Origin: Saprospiraceae bacterium
Lineage (GTDB): Bacteria; Bacteroidota; Bacteroidia; Chitinophagales; Saprospiraceae
Assembly: GCA_020629315.1 (NCBI GenBank)
Contig: JAHDDO010000005.1
Location: forward strand, 38,200 to 78,604
Direction of reading: 5' to 3'
Length of the DNA: 40,405 nt
Each line of letters opens with the position of its first letter. The first letter of the stretch is position 1. The notes under the pieces were generated by a model. It was not told where the DNA came from and did not search any database. It saw only the letters and a list, made by a program, of their open reading frames with translations. A program made the position numbers and the translations under genes. Positions 32,385 to 40,405 of the stretch are shown piece after piece.

Positions 32385-33118
32385 TGAATAAAAAATTAAA
32401 ACCAAGTATTGTTTTTGAAGATGAACATCTGGTCTTTGTAAACAAACCACCTGGGGTACTTAGTATTCCTGATAGGTATAGAGAGGATCTGTTCAATGTG
32501 CAGACTTACATACACGACATGTATGGTAGTATTTACACCATTCATAGAATAGATAAAGATACTTCTGGTTTAATGGTGTTCGCAAAAAACGATGTAGCTC
32601 ATAAGACGATCAATACCCTATTCGAAAATCGACAAATATTCAAATCATATTTAGCCATTGTTGAAGGTCAATTTCCTAATGAAACCCTAACGGTCAATGA
32701 ACCTTTACTTTATAATAAGGTTGCAAAACGCATGGAGGTAAACCCAAAGGGGAAAGAATCGACCAGTCATTTTTCACTATTAGAAAGTTTTCAAACGGTA
32801 AGCTTAATAAAGGCAGAAATAGAAACTGGGAGGATGCATCAAATCCGAACACATCTTCGATTTGCTGGTTATCCTTTGATTGTAGATAGCATATATGGCT
32901 TTAAGGATGCTTTTTATTTATCAGAGATAAAACGCAAGCGAATGAATCTAGCAGCCGATCAAAAGGAAAGGCCTTTACTTTCTCGTCAAGCCTTGCATTC
33001 AGCTGTTATATCATTTGCTGCTTTCGGCAATGAGTATCATGTGGACCTTTCTGAACAATTACCTAAAGATCTAAAAGCTGTTCTTTACCAATTAAGGAAG
33101 CTTTCGAAAAAAGAGTAG
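32384..33118 (+). CDS. RluA-family pseudouridine synthase
   Basis: A 244-aa RNA pseudouridine synthase. The catalytic aspartate lies in HRIDKDTSGLMVFAKN (about residues 53-68), and ETGRMHQIRTHLRFAGYPLI and DSIYG complete the signature. No S4 domain is present, and the protein is short for the family. Which RNA uridine it modifies cannot be read from the sequence. Its ATG overlaps the stop of the RibF-GT2 gene by one base, so it is translated from the same message. It ends 14 bp from the convergent ABC-F gene. Confidence 0.93.
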   Translation: MNKKLKPSIVFEDEHLVFVNKPPGVLSIPDRYREDLFNVQTYIHDMYGSIYTIHRIDKDTSGLMVFAKNDVAHKTINTLFENRQIFKSYLAIVEGQFPNETLTVNEPLLYNKVAKRMEVNPKGKESTSHFSLLESFQTVSLIKAEIETGRMHQIRTHLRFAGYPLIVDSIYGFKDAFYLSEIKRKRMNLAADQKERPLLSRQALHSAVISFAAFGNEYHVDLSEQLPKDLKAVLYQLRKLSKKE

Positions 33119-33132
33119 TAAGCTAAAATGCA

Positions 33133-35043
33133 TTAGGCTAAAATATCGCAGACCTTTTCCCATTCAACTGTTTTTCGCTCTAATTCCTCTTCCATTTTTT
33201 TGAATTCAATCATCAAATCATTAGCATTTGATTGATGGTAAAATTCAGGGTCGGCCATTTTCTCCCTGCTGTTTGCTAAGGATGATTCTAGTTTCTCTAT
33301 ATCTCTTTCTAGGTATTGAAGTTGGCGATTCAATTTTTTCCTTTCTTCGAATGTAAGGCTTGGCTTTTTCTGCTCAGATTCGTTTGCCAAATTCTCATTT
33401 GTACTTTTATTTTTTTGATGAGCGTAAACTCTAAGATCTTCTCCTTTCCTTTTATCAAGAACATAATCTATATCTCCTAAGTACTCCTTTACCTGGCCAT
33501 CCTTAAACTCAAACGTTTTATTGCTTAATCCTTTTAGAAATTCTCTATCGTGAGAGACGACAAGAACATTACCATCAAATTTTTGAAGAGCTTCTTTAAG
33601 AACATTAATAGCATAGATATCTAAGTGATTGGTTGGCTCATCAAGGATTATAAAATTTGACGGATGCATGATCATACAAGCCAAGGCCAATCTTGCCTTT
33701 TCTCCCCCACTTAACACACTCACTTTTTTGTCAACGTCCTCTCCTGAAAACATAAAAGCACCTAGCACGGATCTAATTTCAGAACTCGTTTTATTATAAC
33801 CTACTTGAGTAGCTGTTTCCAATACTGTATTTCGAACATCTAAGCCTTCACTTTGCTCTTGATCATAGTAAGCTGTGATAACTTTATAACCAAGATTTGC
33901 ATCACCTTTAGTTGGTTCTATTATTCCTTTTATAATTTTTATGAGTGTGGACTTGCCCATTCCATTTTGACCAATAAAAGCAACTTTGTCGCCACGCAGA
34001 ATCTCCAAAGAAACATTTTCAAACACTTTTTTCTCACCATAGTGTTTGGCCAATTCTTTCCCTTCGAAAACAATTTCGCCAGATCTACCTTCAAAAGGGA
34101 AAACTAAATTCATCAATTTTTCATGATCCTCTTCGTAATGTACTCGCTCCATCTTAGCCAACTGCTTTTCCATAGACTGAGCCATAGAAGTTTTTGTTGC
34201 CTTCGCTTTAAATCTAGTTATGGTTCTTTCTTTTTCTTTAATGACTTTTTGTTGATTAACATATTGGGCTCGAAGGATTTCATGGCGCTGCTCTTTTTCT
34301 ACCAGATATTTCCTATATGGTAATTTATAATCTTCTGCTGCCCCATTTCTTAGTTCAATTATTCTATTGGCTGTGTTTGAAAGAAAGTCTTGGTCATGTG
34401 ATACAAGAATTATAGCACCTGGATAATTGGCAATATACTTTTCGAACCAAATAATAGACTCAATATCAAGATGGTTGGTAGGCTCATCAAGAAGTAGCAA
34501 GTCTGGTTGTCTGAGCAATAATTTAGCTAGTTCAATCCGCATTTGCCAACCGCCACTTAATGTCGACAAAGATTGGTTCATTTGTTCATCTTTAAACCCC
34601 AAACCCTTTAATAACTTAATGGCTTCTGTTTCTGGATTTGTAAAAGGGAACGCCGTTAGTTGTAATTGTTTTTGATCAAGATCATCTAATAAGCTAGTGA
34701 TTCGATCATGATCTTTTTCATTTTCAAGACTGCTTTCAATTTCTTGAATGTCAGCTTTTAACGCAAAATACTCCTTAAACGAGCTGCACGTTTCTTGTAG
34801 AATTGTATTTGATTTATCTTCTGGCAGGAACTGACGGAGGTAGCCAATTTGATTATTTTTTGGTATGTCTATTTTACCTGTATCTGCTGACTGATCACCA
34901 GCAATAATCTTAAGTAAGGTGGATTTACCGCAACCATTCCTTCCAATGAGTCCAATGATATCTTTTGGAGAAACCATAAAATTCACCGAATCTAAGAGCA
35001 CTCTATCGCCGAATTGTAAGGTTACATCTTTAAGATAGAACAT
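33133..35043 (-). CDS. ABC-F family ATPase
   Basis: A 636-aa cytoplasmic protein with two ABC domains and no membrane segments. Walker A sequences are GLIGRNGCGKST and FIGQNGMGKST; signatures are LSGGWQMRIELAKLL and LSGGEKARLALA; Walker B regions are LLLLDEPTNHLDI and FIILDEPTNHLDI. A charged linker, EKERTITRFKAKATKTSMAQ, lies between the domains, and a C-terminal coiled coil covers about residues 555-636 (KLNRQLQYLERDIEKLESSL). The family acts on ribosomes (translation factors or antibiotic protection). The closest type looks like Uup/EttA-like housekeeping members. It follows yqgE by 4 bp. Confidence 0.93.
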   Translation of the reverse strand: MFYLKDVTLQFGDRVLLDSVNFMVSPKDIIGLIGRNGCGKSTLLKIIAGDQSADTGKIDIPKNNQIGYLRQFLPEDKSNTILQETCSSFKEYFALKADIQEIESSLENEKDHDRITSLLDDLDQKQLQLTAFPFTNPETEAIKLLKGLGFKDEQMNQSLSTLSGGWQMRIELAKLLLRQPDLLLLDEPTNHLDIESIIWFEKYIANYPGAIILVSHDQDFLSNTANRIIELRNGAAEDYKLPYRKYLVEKEQRHEILRAQYVNQQKVIKEKERTITRFKAKATKTSMAQSMEKQLAKMERVHYEEDHEKLMNLVFPFEGRSGEIVFEGKELAKHYGEKKVFENVSLEILRGDKVAFIGQNGMGKSTLIKIIKGIIEPTKGDANLGYKVITAYYDQEQSEGLDVRNTVLETATQVGYNKTSSEIRSVLGAFMFSGEDVDKKVSVLSGGEKARLALACMIMHPSNFIILDEPTNHLDIYAINVLKEALQKFDGNVLVVSHDREFLKGLSNKTFEFKDGQVKEYLGDIDYVLDKRKGEDLRVYAHQKNKSTNENLANESEQKKPSLTFEERKKLNRQLQYLERDIEKLESSLANSREKMADPEFYHQSNANDLMIEFKKMEEELERKTVEWEKVCDILA

Positions 35044-35047
35044 ATGA

Positions 35048-35596
35048 CTAGTTTAGGCTTATAAAATCTGGAATCTGAGCTATGACTTTAAAGTTATCTC
35101 CTTTATTTTCTAAAATCGTTTTCCACAATTTTATTTTATCAGATTTAAAGGCATAGTTAGCATCCATATCTGATATAATCCAACTTCCATAATCCATTTC
35201 TTCCTTTAACTGGCCTTCCGTCCATCCTGAATATCCTAGAAAGAATCGAATTTCATTTGGTCGTATTAATTTACTGGTAATTAAGAATTTCAACTTTTCA
35301 AAATCACCACCCCAATAAACACCAGGAGAAACCTCAACACTGTCTTCTAATAAATCGCCAGCTGTATGGATATACTGCATTGAATTAGTCGCTACGGGGC
35401 CTCCGTAAAATATTTTAGCTTCAAATTCAGGGAATTCTTCAAATAGACTTTGAATGTCTATATCAACCGGTTTATTAAGTATAAAACCAAGGCTTCCTTG
35501 CTCATTATGCTCACAAAGCAAAACCGCAGAACGACTAAAGTGAGAATCCTGCATAAATGGTTCTGCCAATAACACTATTCCTTTTTCTAAATTCAT
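35048..35596 (-). CDS. YqgE/AlgH family protein
   Basis: A 182-aa protein with the family hallmarks: KGIVLLAEPFMQDSHFSRSA, VLLCEHNEQGSLGFILNKP, KIFYGGPV and RFFLGYSGWTEGQLKEEM. Its role in bacteria is unclear. ATG at 35596 shares one base with the fabD stop (TAATG), and the ABC-F gene follows 4 bp later, so fabD, yqgE and the ABC-F gene form an operon. Confidence 0.94.
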   Translation of the reverse strand: MNLEKGIVLLAEPFMQDSHFSRSAVLLCEHNEQGSLGFILNKPVDIDIQSLFEEFPEFEAKIFYGGPVATNSMQYIHTAGDLLEDSVEVSPGVYWGGDFEKLKFLITSKLIRPNEIRFFLGYSGWTEGQLKEEMDYGSWIISDMDANYAFKSDKIKLWKTILENKGDNFKVIAQIPDFISLN

Positions 35597-36465
35597 TAAA
35601 CAACTACATTAGCTTCAATAGTTCGATCTAGTTTTCTAATGAAACCTGTCAGCACCTTTGCCCCTACTTCAGTATGAGATTCCATTCCATCTTTAACGAA
35701 ATTTTTCATTGTTTGTGTCCATCTTACAGGAGAAGTTAGTTGTTTAACTAAATTTTCACGAATTTGCTCAGCGTCAGTTTCGGCATTTCCTGTTACATTT
35801 TGATAGATTGGACATTCTGGCTTCTGAAAGTTAGCCTCACGGATAGCTTGTTCTAAATTGGCCCTTGCTGGCTCCATTAGTGGCGAATGAAATGCACCAC
35901 CAACAGGTAATACGATTGCCCTCCTAGCTCCCGCTTCTTGACATTTCTCTACAGCTTGTTCAATGCCATCTCTAGATCCTGATATCACTAGTTGACCAGG
36001 ACAATTATAATTAGCAGGTACTACACCTTCTATACTATTACAAATAGATTCTATTTGCTCATCTTCCATCCCTAGAATAGCAGCCATTGTACCATCTGCC
36101 AGTTCAGTAGCTTTTTGCATAGCCAAGGCTCGTTTATAAACCAATTTTAGGCCTTCATCAAAGCTTAGTGTATTATTAGCTACCAGTGCTGTAAACTCTC
36201 CTAAAGAATGCCCTGCCACTGCACCAGCATCGCTGATTTGTTTAGCTTTAAAGCTTGCTATGGCATTTAAGAAAACAGCAGGTTGCGTTACTTTGGTTTG
36301 TCTCAATTCTTCTTCACTCCCTTCAAACATTATCTTACTCAATCCAAAGCCAAGAATGTCATTTGCCGTTTCAAATAATTCTTTTGCTATCGAGCTACTT
36401 TGATATAGCTCCAAGCCCATACCGGGTTTTTGAGAACCTTGACCCGGGAAAACATATACTTTCAT
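35596..36465 (-). CDS. fabD: Malonyl-CoA:ACP transacylase
   Basis: A 289-aa enzyme that loads malonyl groups onto acyl carrier protein for fatty acid synthesis. MKVYVFPGQGSQKPGMGL holds the oxyanion loop, AGHSLGEFTAL the nucleophilic serine, and GGAFHSPLM the catalytic histidine. I chose the ATG at 36465; seven further codons lead up to a TTG but would run into the promoter. It heads an operon with yqgE and the ABC-F gene. Confidence 0.96.
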   Translation of the reverse strand: MKVYVFPGQGSQKPGMGLELYQSSSIAKELFETANDILGFGLSKIMFEGSEEELRQTKVTQPAVFLNAIASFKAKQISDAGAVAGHSLGEFTALVANNTLSFDEGLKLVYKRALAMQKATELADGTMAAILGMEDEQIESICNSIEGVVPANYNCPGQLVISGSRDGIEQAVEKCQEAGARRAIVLPVGGAFHSPLMEPARANLEQAIREANFQKPECPIYQNVTGNAETDAEQIRENLVKQLTSPVRWTQTMKNFVKDGMESHTEVGAKVLTGFIRKLDRTIEANVVV

Positions 36466-36483
36466 TTTGCAATAAAATTTTGG

Positions 36484-36491
36484 CAAAAATA
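36484..36491 (-). promoter_or_regulatory. fabD -7 promoter element
   Basis: The minus strand reads TATTTTTG (TAnnTTTG), predicting a leader of about 13 nt before the ATG at 36465. It lies in the 61-bp gap between folE and fabD. Confidence 0.45.
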
Positions 36492-36526
36492 CCGAGCCTA
36501 GTTGATTTGAATGAAAAGCAAGTGAC

Positions 36527-37123
36527 TTATTTTAAGTCTGCCTGGATTAAATTCATGAATTCATTTCTCGTTTCAACTTTCTCGAACTCACCTGTGAATG
36601 CTGAGGTTGTAGTGACTGAGTTTTGCTTTTGAACACCTCTCATCATCATACACATATGAGCCGCTTCAATAACAACTGCAACACCTAGTGGTTTTAGTGC
36701 CTTATCGATACAATGCAATATTTCATTGGTTAGGCGCTCTTGTACTTGTAAACGTCGAGCAAAAACATCAACAACTCGAGGTATTTTACTTAATCCGACA
36801 ACATAACCATTCGGAATATAGGCTATATGAGCTTTACCATAGAATGGTAAAATATGGTGTTCACACAGCGAATACATCTCTATATTCTTTACTAGAACCA
36901 TATTTTGATAATCTTCCTTGAATAGGGCTGATTTTAATATAGCTTCGGGGTCCTGTTGATACCCTTTGGTTAAGAATTGCATAGCTTTAGAGGCTCGCTC
37001 AGGAGTTTTAACTAAACCTTCTCTAGATGGATCCTCTCCCACTAGTTGTAAAATAGAATCATAGTTCTTTTTTATATCCTCAGTGGTTTCTTCGTCGTAG
37101 TTGTGTTTCTCTTGGTATGTCAT
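36527..37123 (-). CDS. folE: GTP cyclohydrolase I
   Basis: A 198-aa enzyme converting GTP to dihydroneopterin triphosphate, the first step of folate (and pterin) synthesis. The zinc and active-site signatures are [20 protein letters not shown] and [16 protein letters not shown], with [11 protein letters not shown] near the N-terminus. I chose the ATG at 37123; the frame is open 16 codons further to a GTG at 37171, but that stretch (rich in Tyr and Cys) is not like the family. It may be transcribed alone or into fabD. Confidence 0.95.
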   Translation of the reverse strand: MTYQEKHNYDEETTEDIKKNYDSILQLVGEDPSREGLVKTPERASKAMQFLTKGYQQDPEAILKSALFKEDYQNMVLVKNIEMYSLCEHHILPFYGKAHIAYIPNGYVVGLSKIPRVVDVFARRLQVQERLTNEILHCIDKALKPLGVAVVIEAAHMCMMMRGVQKQNSVTTTSAFTGEFEKVETRNEFMNLIQADLK

Positions 37124-37225
37124 ATAGCTTCTTTCCGTGCAATAAATGCATAAATAATAGAAATTGTTCACATATTATATTGTATAAATCACCTTAAATC
37201 ATGGATTCGTCTATAATTACTGCAT

Positions 37226-37233
37226 CAAAAATA
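37226..37233 (-). promoter_or_regulatory. Possible folE -7 promoter element
   Basis: The minus strand reads TATTTTTG, an exact TAnnTTTG match, about 100 bp before the folE ATG at 37123 in the 133-bp divergent gap with the histidine kinase gene. The long leader leaves some doubt. Confidence 0.35.
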
Positions 37234-37256
37234 GAATCTATCTTACTTTTAGAATT

Positions 37257-38318
37257 GTGAGGAGTATTCTTTTAGGCGATATAAAGCTAGGACGGAACTA
37301 TCCTTTTATTAACCATGTAATTTTTTGGCTATCCTTACTAGCTTTTCTACTCATCTTTGATCGTGCAGATGAGCCGGCTACGTTTGTATTTTTCAAGGAG
37401 ATAATCAACATAAGCTTTTTTATTCCTTTAGTCTATTTCAATCTTAATTATCTCATACCGTCATTTTTAGAAAAAGGTAAATTTCTACAGTACTTTCTTA
37501 TCTCCATTACCCTGATTTTATTGCTAACCCCGATAAAAACAGTGGTTAGTTTTTTAATTCATTATCAATATCCCGAGCAACAAGCGTATTTACTTTCTCA
37601 CCAATATTTAATAGGATTTCAATTACTATTTGTTTTGCTTGCTTCACTTGAATTTTCGTTAGTAAGTTCCATTTTCAGGCATCAATTAGAAAAGAAAGAA
37701 CTTCAAGAACAAAATCTTACTTCAGAATTGAAATTTTTGAAGTCTCAAATAGATCCTCATTTCTTTTTTAACACCTTGAACAGTTTGTACGCTTTAACAT
37801 TAAAAAAGTCAGACAGTGCGCCTGAAACTGTTCTAAAGCTTTCAGAAATTATGAGGTATATGCTGTATGAGTGTAATGAAAAAACAGTACCTCTTGAAAA
37901 AGAAATTCAATATATCAACAATTACATTGACTTAGAAAGGATAAGACATGGAAAGGATGCTAGAATTGTGCTAGATATCACAGGAGATTATACAAACAAA
38001 GAAATTATGCCTCTTGTATTTTCGCCGTTTATAGAAAACAGTTTTAAGCATGGATTACAAGGAAATATAGACGACAGGTTTATTGAAATAAAACTAGACA
38101 TTCAAGAGTCCCAACTTTATTTCAATGTAAAGAATAGTAAGTCAGATCTGCGTCTACCAACGGTTCCTTTATACGAAAATGATTCAAAAGCTGGCGGTAT
38201 AGGCCTCAGCAACGTCCAGAGGCGTTTAAAACTTGAATATCCTAATGATCACAGCTTAAGGATAATTGATAAAGAAGATATTTATAGTATAGAATTAGAT
38301 TTAAAATTGAAAATATGA
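37257..38318 (+). CDS. LytS-type sensor histidine kinase
   Basis: A 353-aa inner-membrane kinase with four predicted helices in the first 150 residues and no visible extracellular sensor domain. The phosphorylated histidine lies in FLKSQIDPHFFFNTLNSLYA (His_kinase type), followed by VPLEKEIQYINNYIDLERIR, an N-box FSPFIENSFKHGLQ and a G-box AGGIGLSNVQRRLKLEYP. The start is GTG at 37257; no ATG precedes the first helix. It overlaps the response-regulator gene by 4 bp (ATGA). The signal sensed is unknown. Confidence 0.93.
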   Translation: MRSILLGDIKLGRNYPFINHVIFWLSLLAFLLIFDRADEPATFVFFKEIINISFFIPLVYFNLNYLIPSFLEKGKFLQYFLISITLILLLTPIKTVVSFLIHYQYPEQQAYLLSHQYLIGFQLLFVLLASLEFSLVSSIFRHQLEKKELQEQNLTSELKFLKSQIDPHFFFNTLNSLYALTLKKSDSAPETVLKLSEIMRYMLYECNEKTVPLEKEIQYINNYIDLERIRHGKDARIVLDITGDYTNKEIMPLVFSPFIENSFKHGLQGNIDDRFIEIKLDIQESQLYFNVKNSKSDLRLPTVPLYENDSKAGGIGLSNVQRRLKLEYPNDHSLRIIDKEDIYSIELDLKLKI

Positions 38319-39019
38319 GTTACAAAGTATTAATTGTGGATGATGAGCCTTTGGCAAGAGAGGTGATTGAGAGCTACTTATCGCAAATGGATGATTTTGA
38401 AATCGTTGCGAGTTGCAAAAATGCCATTGAAGCCAATACTGCATTAAATCAAAATAGTGTGGATCTAATGTTTTTAGACATAAATATGCCCCAAATTTCA
38501 GGCGTGGAATTTTTAGAGTCTCTTAAAAACCCACCTGCAATAATCTTTACTACAGCACACCCTGAATTTGCTGTTAAGGCATATGAGCTAGATGTAATAG
38601 ACTATTTAATGAAACCGATACCATTAGATAGATTCATGAGAGCAACAAACAAGTTCATTGAGTTACAAGGGCCTATACAAGAGCCTGGTGATGGCTTCTT
38701 TTTTGTAAAAGCTGATAAAAAATTAGTTAAGGTTCATTTTGATGAGATTTTATATATAGAAGGTTTAAAAGACTATGTTATTATTCGTTTGGATCAAAAG
38801 CGCATAATCACACTGCAAACGATGAAGAGTCTAGAACAAAAACTTCCTTCGAATATTTTCATGAGGATTCATCGATCTTACATTGTCAATATTCACAAGA
38901 TAAAAGCAGTCATAGGTAATTCAGTAGAAATTATTGAAAAAGGAGCTTCGAAGCATATCCCTGTAGGAAAGAATTATAAAGATGATCTATTGAATATAAT
39001 TAATGCCAATAGATTGTAA
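38315..39019 (+). CDS. LytTR-family response regulator
   Basis: A 234-aa regulator. Residues 1-120 are a receiver domain with VLIVDDEPLAREVIESY, the phospho-acceptor Asp55 in LMFLDINMPQISG, and the conserved Lys in DYLMKPIPLDRF. Residues of about 130-234 are a LytTR DNA-binding domain: FFFVKADKKLVKVHFDEILY, IEGLKDYVIIRL, then MKSLEQKLPSNIFMRIHRSY. It is the partner of the kinase encoded just upstream. No LytTR target repeat pair was recognised in the window. Confidence 0.95.
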   Translation: MSYKVLIVDDEPLAREVIESYLSQMDDFEIVASCKNAIEANTALNQNSVDLMFLDINMPQISGVEFLESLKNPPAIIFTTAHPEFAVKAYELDVIDYLMKPIPLDRFMRATNKFIELQGPIQEPGDGFFFVKADKKLVKVHFDEILYIEGLKDYVIIRLDQKRIITLQTMKSLEQKLPSNIFMRIHRSYIVNIHKIKAVIGNSVEIIEKGASKHIPVGKNYKDDLLNIINANRL

Positions 39020-39103
39020 TTGAAACCTTGGGCGGGTGTGTATTAAAAATTAATAATAGAGAGAGTAAAGCTGGAAGTGGAAAAAAGTATACGAAATTAG
39101 AGT

Positions 39104-40405
39104 CTAAATCTTAATCAGTTTTTCTCTGGATACTTTATCATTAGAGCTTACAACCAATATGTAAGTGCCTGGTAATAATTGGTCAAGTTCTACAGCTAAG
39201 CTAAATTCATTATTATATCTGTTGTCTAAAACTTTTATACCATCTATAGTATACATCTCTACCCTATCTATTTCGAATTTATCACTTGTGATATATACAA
39301 AGTCAGAGGCTGGATTTGGTAATATACTCACATAAGAATCCGGGTGAAGTGTGTTTGAAGCTAAATTTAAATCTACAGATGTATCAAACCGAGGAAGCGA
39401 GAATTGTCTACCTTCTTCGGATACAATAATACCTTCAGAAGTACTCATATTCATTTTGAATAATAGCTCTTCTAATTTGAATCCTATAATATCATCTTCA
39501 ACTATAAATTCTAAGGTCGCAATTGGACCGCCCCCAGATGCCCCTTTCGCAGAAACTCTAGAAAATCCAGCTTCAATTCGACCACCTATGGGTTGATTGA
39601 CATATTCAAAAGCTGGCGCTCCATAGCTTAACCATGAATTTTCTAAGAAAGTAAGTTGAACAGAAGAGGAATCAATAAGATCTCCATTAATTGTATAACT
39701 AAAGCTTAGCCCACTAACATCAAAAACAGGTAAAGTTTCACTACCTAAAAGAATGTCTATGACTAATAGTTCACCCGAATCGACTTCTGTTTGATGCGGC
39801 TCTAGAACTATTGGACTTTCAATTATTTCATACGAAATTTGAGGCAAGAGATTATGTACACCACCGTAGTAACTATCTACTTCTTCCAAATCACTCGCAG
39901 CTACTAGACCATCTCCATTAGCATCAGCAAAACCTAAATCTAGGCCATTGATATCTTGAGTGTAAACCCAAGAATCACCAGATTGAGGAACAAAGCCATC
40001 TAGATCATCTCTACTAGGACCCGTTTCTCCTAAGGAAAGACCCAGAGCTACTGCATCTTGAACATCTACTTTTCCATCATTATTTACATCACCAGAATAC
40101 ACACAATCCTCCACGCAAAGGCAGTCATCTGTACTCATGGCAACATTATTGAAATCCAACTTTATAATTTCACAACTACCCGCATCTGTACAATATTCAA
40201 TTTCCAAAAAGTCGTCCCCCGCAGAATTAGGGCTATATATAATTTTATTTTCGCCTGTTATTGTTGCACACTCAAGAACAAGCTCATCATTAGTATCTAA
40301 TATTTGAACATCACCGAATAATGGAGCTGAAATAAGCTCAAATGTGTAATCCACCATGGGTGTGTTGTGGTGAATGACTAAATCTTGACCAACGAATGCA
40401 TTGAA
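39104..40405 (-). CDS. Type IX-secreted multidomain protein with dockerin-like repeats, 5' part missing
   Basis: The frame is open to the right edge (433 codons seen), so the N-terminus is outside the window. From the edge: a cadherin-like/Ig-like segment (GQDLVIHHNTPMVDYTFELI, then IIYSPNSAGDDFLEIEYCTD), then a cysteine-rich CLCVEDCVYSGD and an EF-hand/dockerin-type pair, GDVNNDGKVDVQDAV and FADANGDGLVAASDL, then a cohesin-like beta-rich domain of about 150 residues, and finally a C-terminal type A sorting domain (ILPNPASDFVYI, LLPGTYILVVSSNDKVSREK, LIKI). It should be exported and attached to the surface or released by the type IX system. Calcium binding by the dockerin-like loops is likely from the Asp/Asn pattern. 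Confidence 0.85.
   Translation of the reverse strand, partial: FNAFVGQDLVIHHNTPMVDYTFELISAPLFGDVQILDTNDELVLECATITGENKIIYSPNSAGDDFLEIEYCTDAGSCEIIKLDFNNVAMSTDDCLCVEDCVYSGDVNNDGKVDVQDAVALGLSLGETGPSRDDLDGFVPQSGDSWVYTQDINGLDLGFADANGDGLVAASDLEEVDSYYGGVHNLLPQISYEIIESPIVLEPHQTEVDSGELLVIDILLGSETLPVFDVSGLSFSYTINGDLIDSSSVQLTFLENSWLSYGAPAFEYVNQPIGGRIEAGFSRVSAKGASGGGPIATLEFIVEDDIIGFKLEELLFKMNMSTSEGIIVSEEGRQFSLPRFDTSVDLNLASNTLHPDSYVSILPNPASDFVYITSDKFEIDRVEMYTIDGIKVLDNRYNNEFSLAVELDQLLPGTYILVVSSNDKVSREKLIKI

Noticed and set aside
33115..33145. Imperfect hairpin around AGCTAAAATGCATTAGGCT between the convergent RluA and ABC-F genes as a bidirectional terminator.
   Set aside because: The stem is interrupted and AT-rich, and there is no clear T run; it is too weak to call.
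36255..36632. A 125-codon plus-strand open frame.
   Set aside because: It is antisense across fabD and the end of folE, both certain genes, and its translation shows no recognisable domain.
1..40405. Mobile elements, CRISPR arrays, tRNA or rRNA genes, defence islands.
   Set aside because: No transposase, integrase, phage, restriction or Cas gene, no regularly spaced repeats and no cloverleaf-like sequence was recognised; gene content is mostly core metabolism with a few accessory clusters.

Overview
The window reads as a chromosomal segment of an AT-rich member of the Bacteroidota, probably a marine Saprospiria- or Cytophagia-like bacterium. The evidence is a FecI/FecR/TonB-dependent-receptor/DUF4249 module, a C-terminal type IX secretion signal on a secreted protein, LytS/LytTR signalling, a eukaryote-like type II glutamine synthetase, an NhaC antiporter, an arsenosugar gene pair, and repeated TAnnTTTG -7 promoter elements (the Bacteroidota housekeeping type) upstream of genes. 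I see no rRNA, tRNA, CRISPR array, transposase or phage gene. Coding density is very high: the largest gap is about 196 bp and several convergent genes overlap at their stops.

Layout. 1-957: start of a secreted Asp-box protein, cut by the left edge. 1079-3709: valS. 3842-4700: an ECF sigma factor with a small membrane anti-sigma-like partner. 4708-9909: a six-gene minus-strand operon (PPase-like lipoprotein, GNAT-type transferase, SGNH hydrolase, carbamoyltransferase, DUF5989, SxtJ), probably for decorating a surface or small-molecule product. 10037-11447: arsenosugar peroxidase-like protein and radical SAM protein ArsS. 11502-13679: DUF6438 lipoprotein and NhaC. 13743-20999: a long minus-strand run made of sigma/FecR/TonB receptor/DUF4249, then YkgJ, MarR and hppD.

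21061-23247: HMG-CoA lyase, a small membrane protein and glnA, with a glnA terminator that contains the stop codon of the small gene. 23444-28957: a helix-hairpin-helix/beta-barrel-like protein, the NamZ-type muramidase lipoprotein, a DEDDh exonuclease fused to a GIY-YIG nuclease, and pyrF. 28947-30314: Nfu and Mrp Fe-S carrier genes. 30408-33118: an unusual fusion of RibF (riboflavin kinase/FAD synthetase) with a family 2 glycosyltransferase, then an RluA-type pseudouridine synthase. 33133-37123: ABC-F, YqgE, fabD, folE. 37257-39019: LytS/LytTR two-component system. 39104-40405: C-terminal part of a dockerin-like, type IX-secreted protein cut by the right edge.

The points most worth a second look are the RibF-glycosyltransferase fusion, the carbamoyltransferase operon with its apparently catalytically dead pyrophosphatase-like lipoprotein, the perfect palindrome on the hppD promoter beside a MarR gene, and the inverted repeat in front of the arsenosugar genes. 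All calls come from reading the sequence only; no database search was run.
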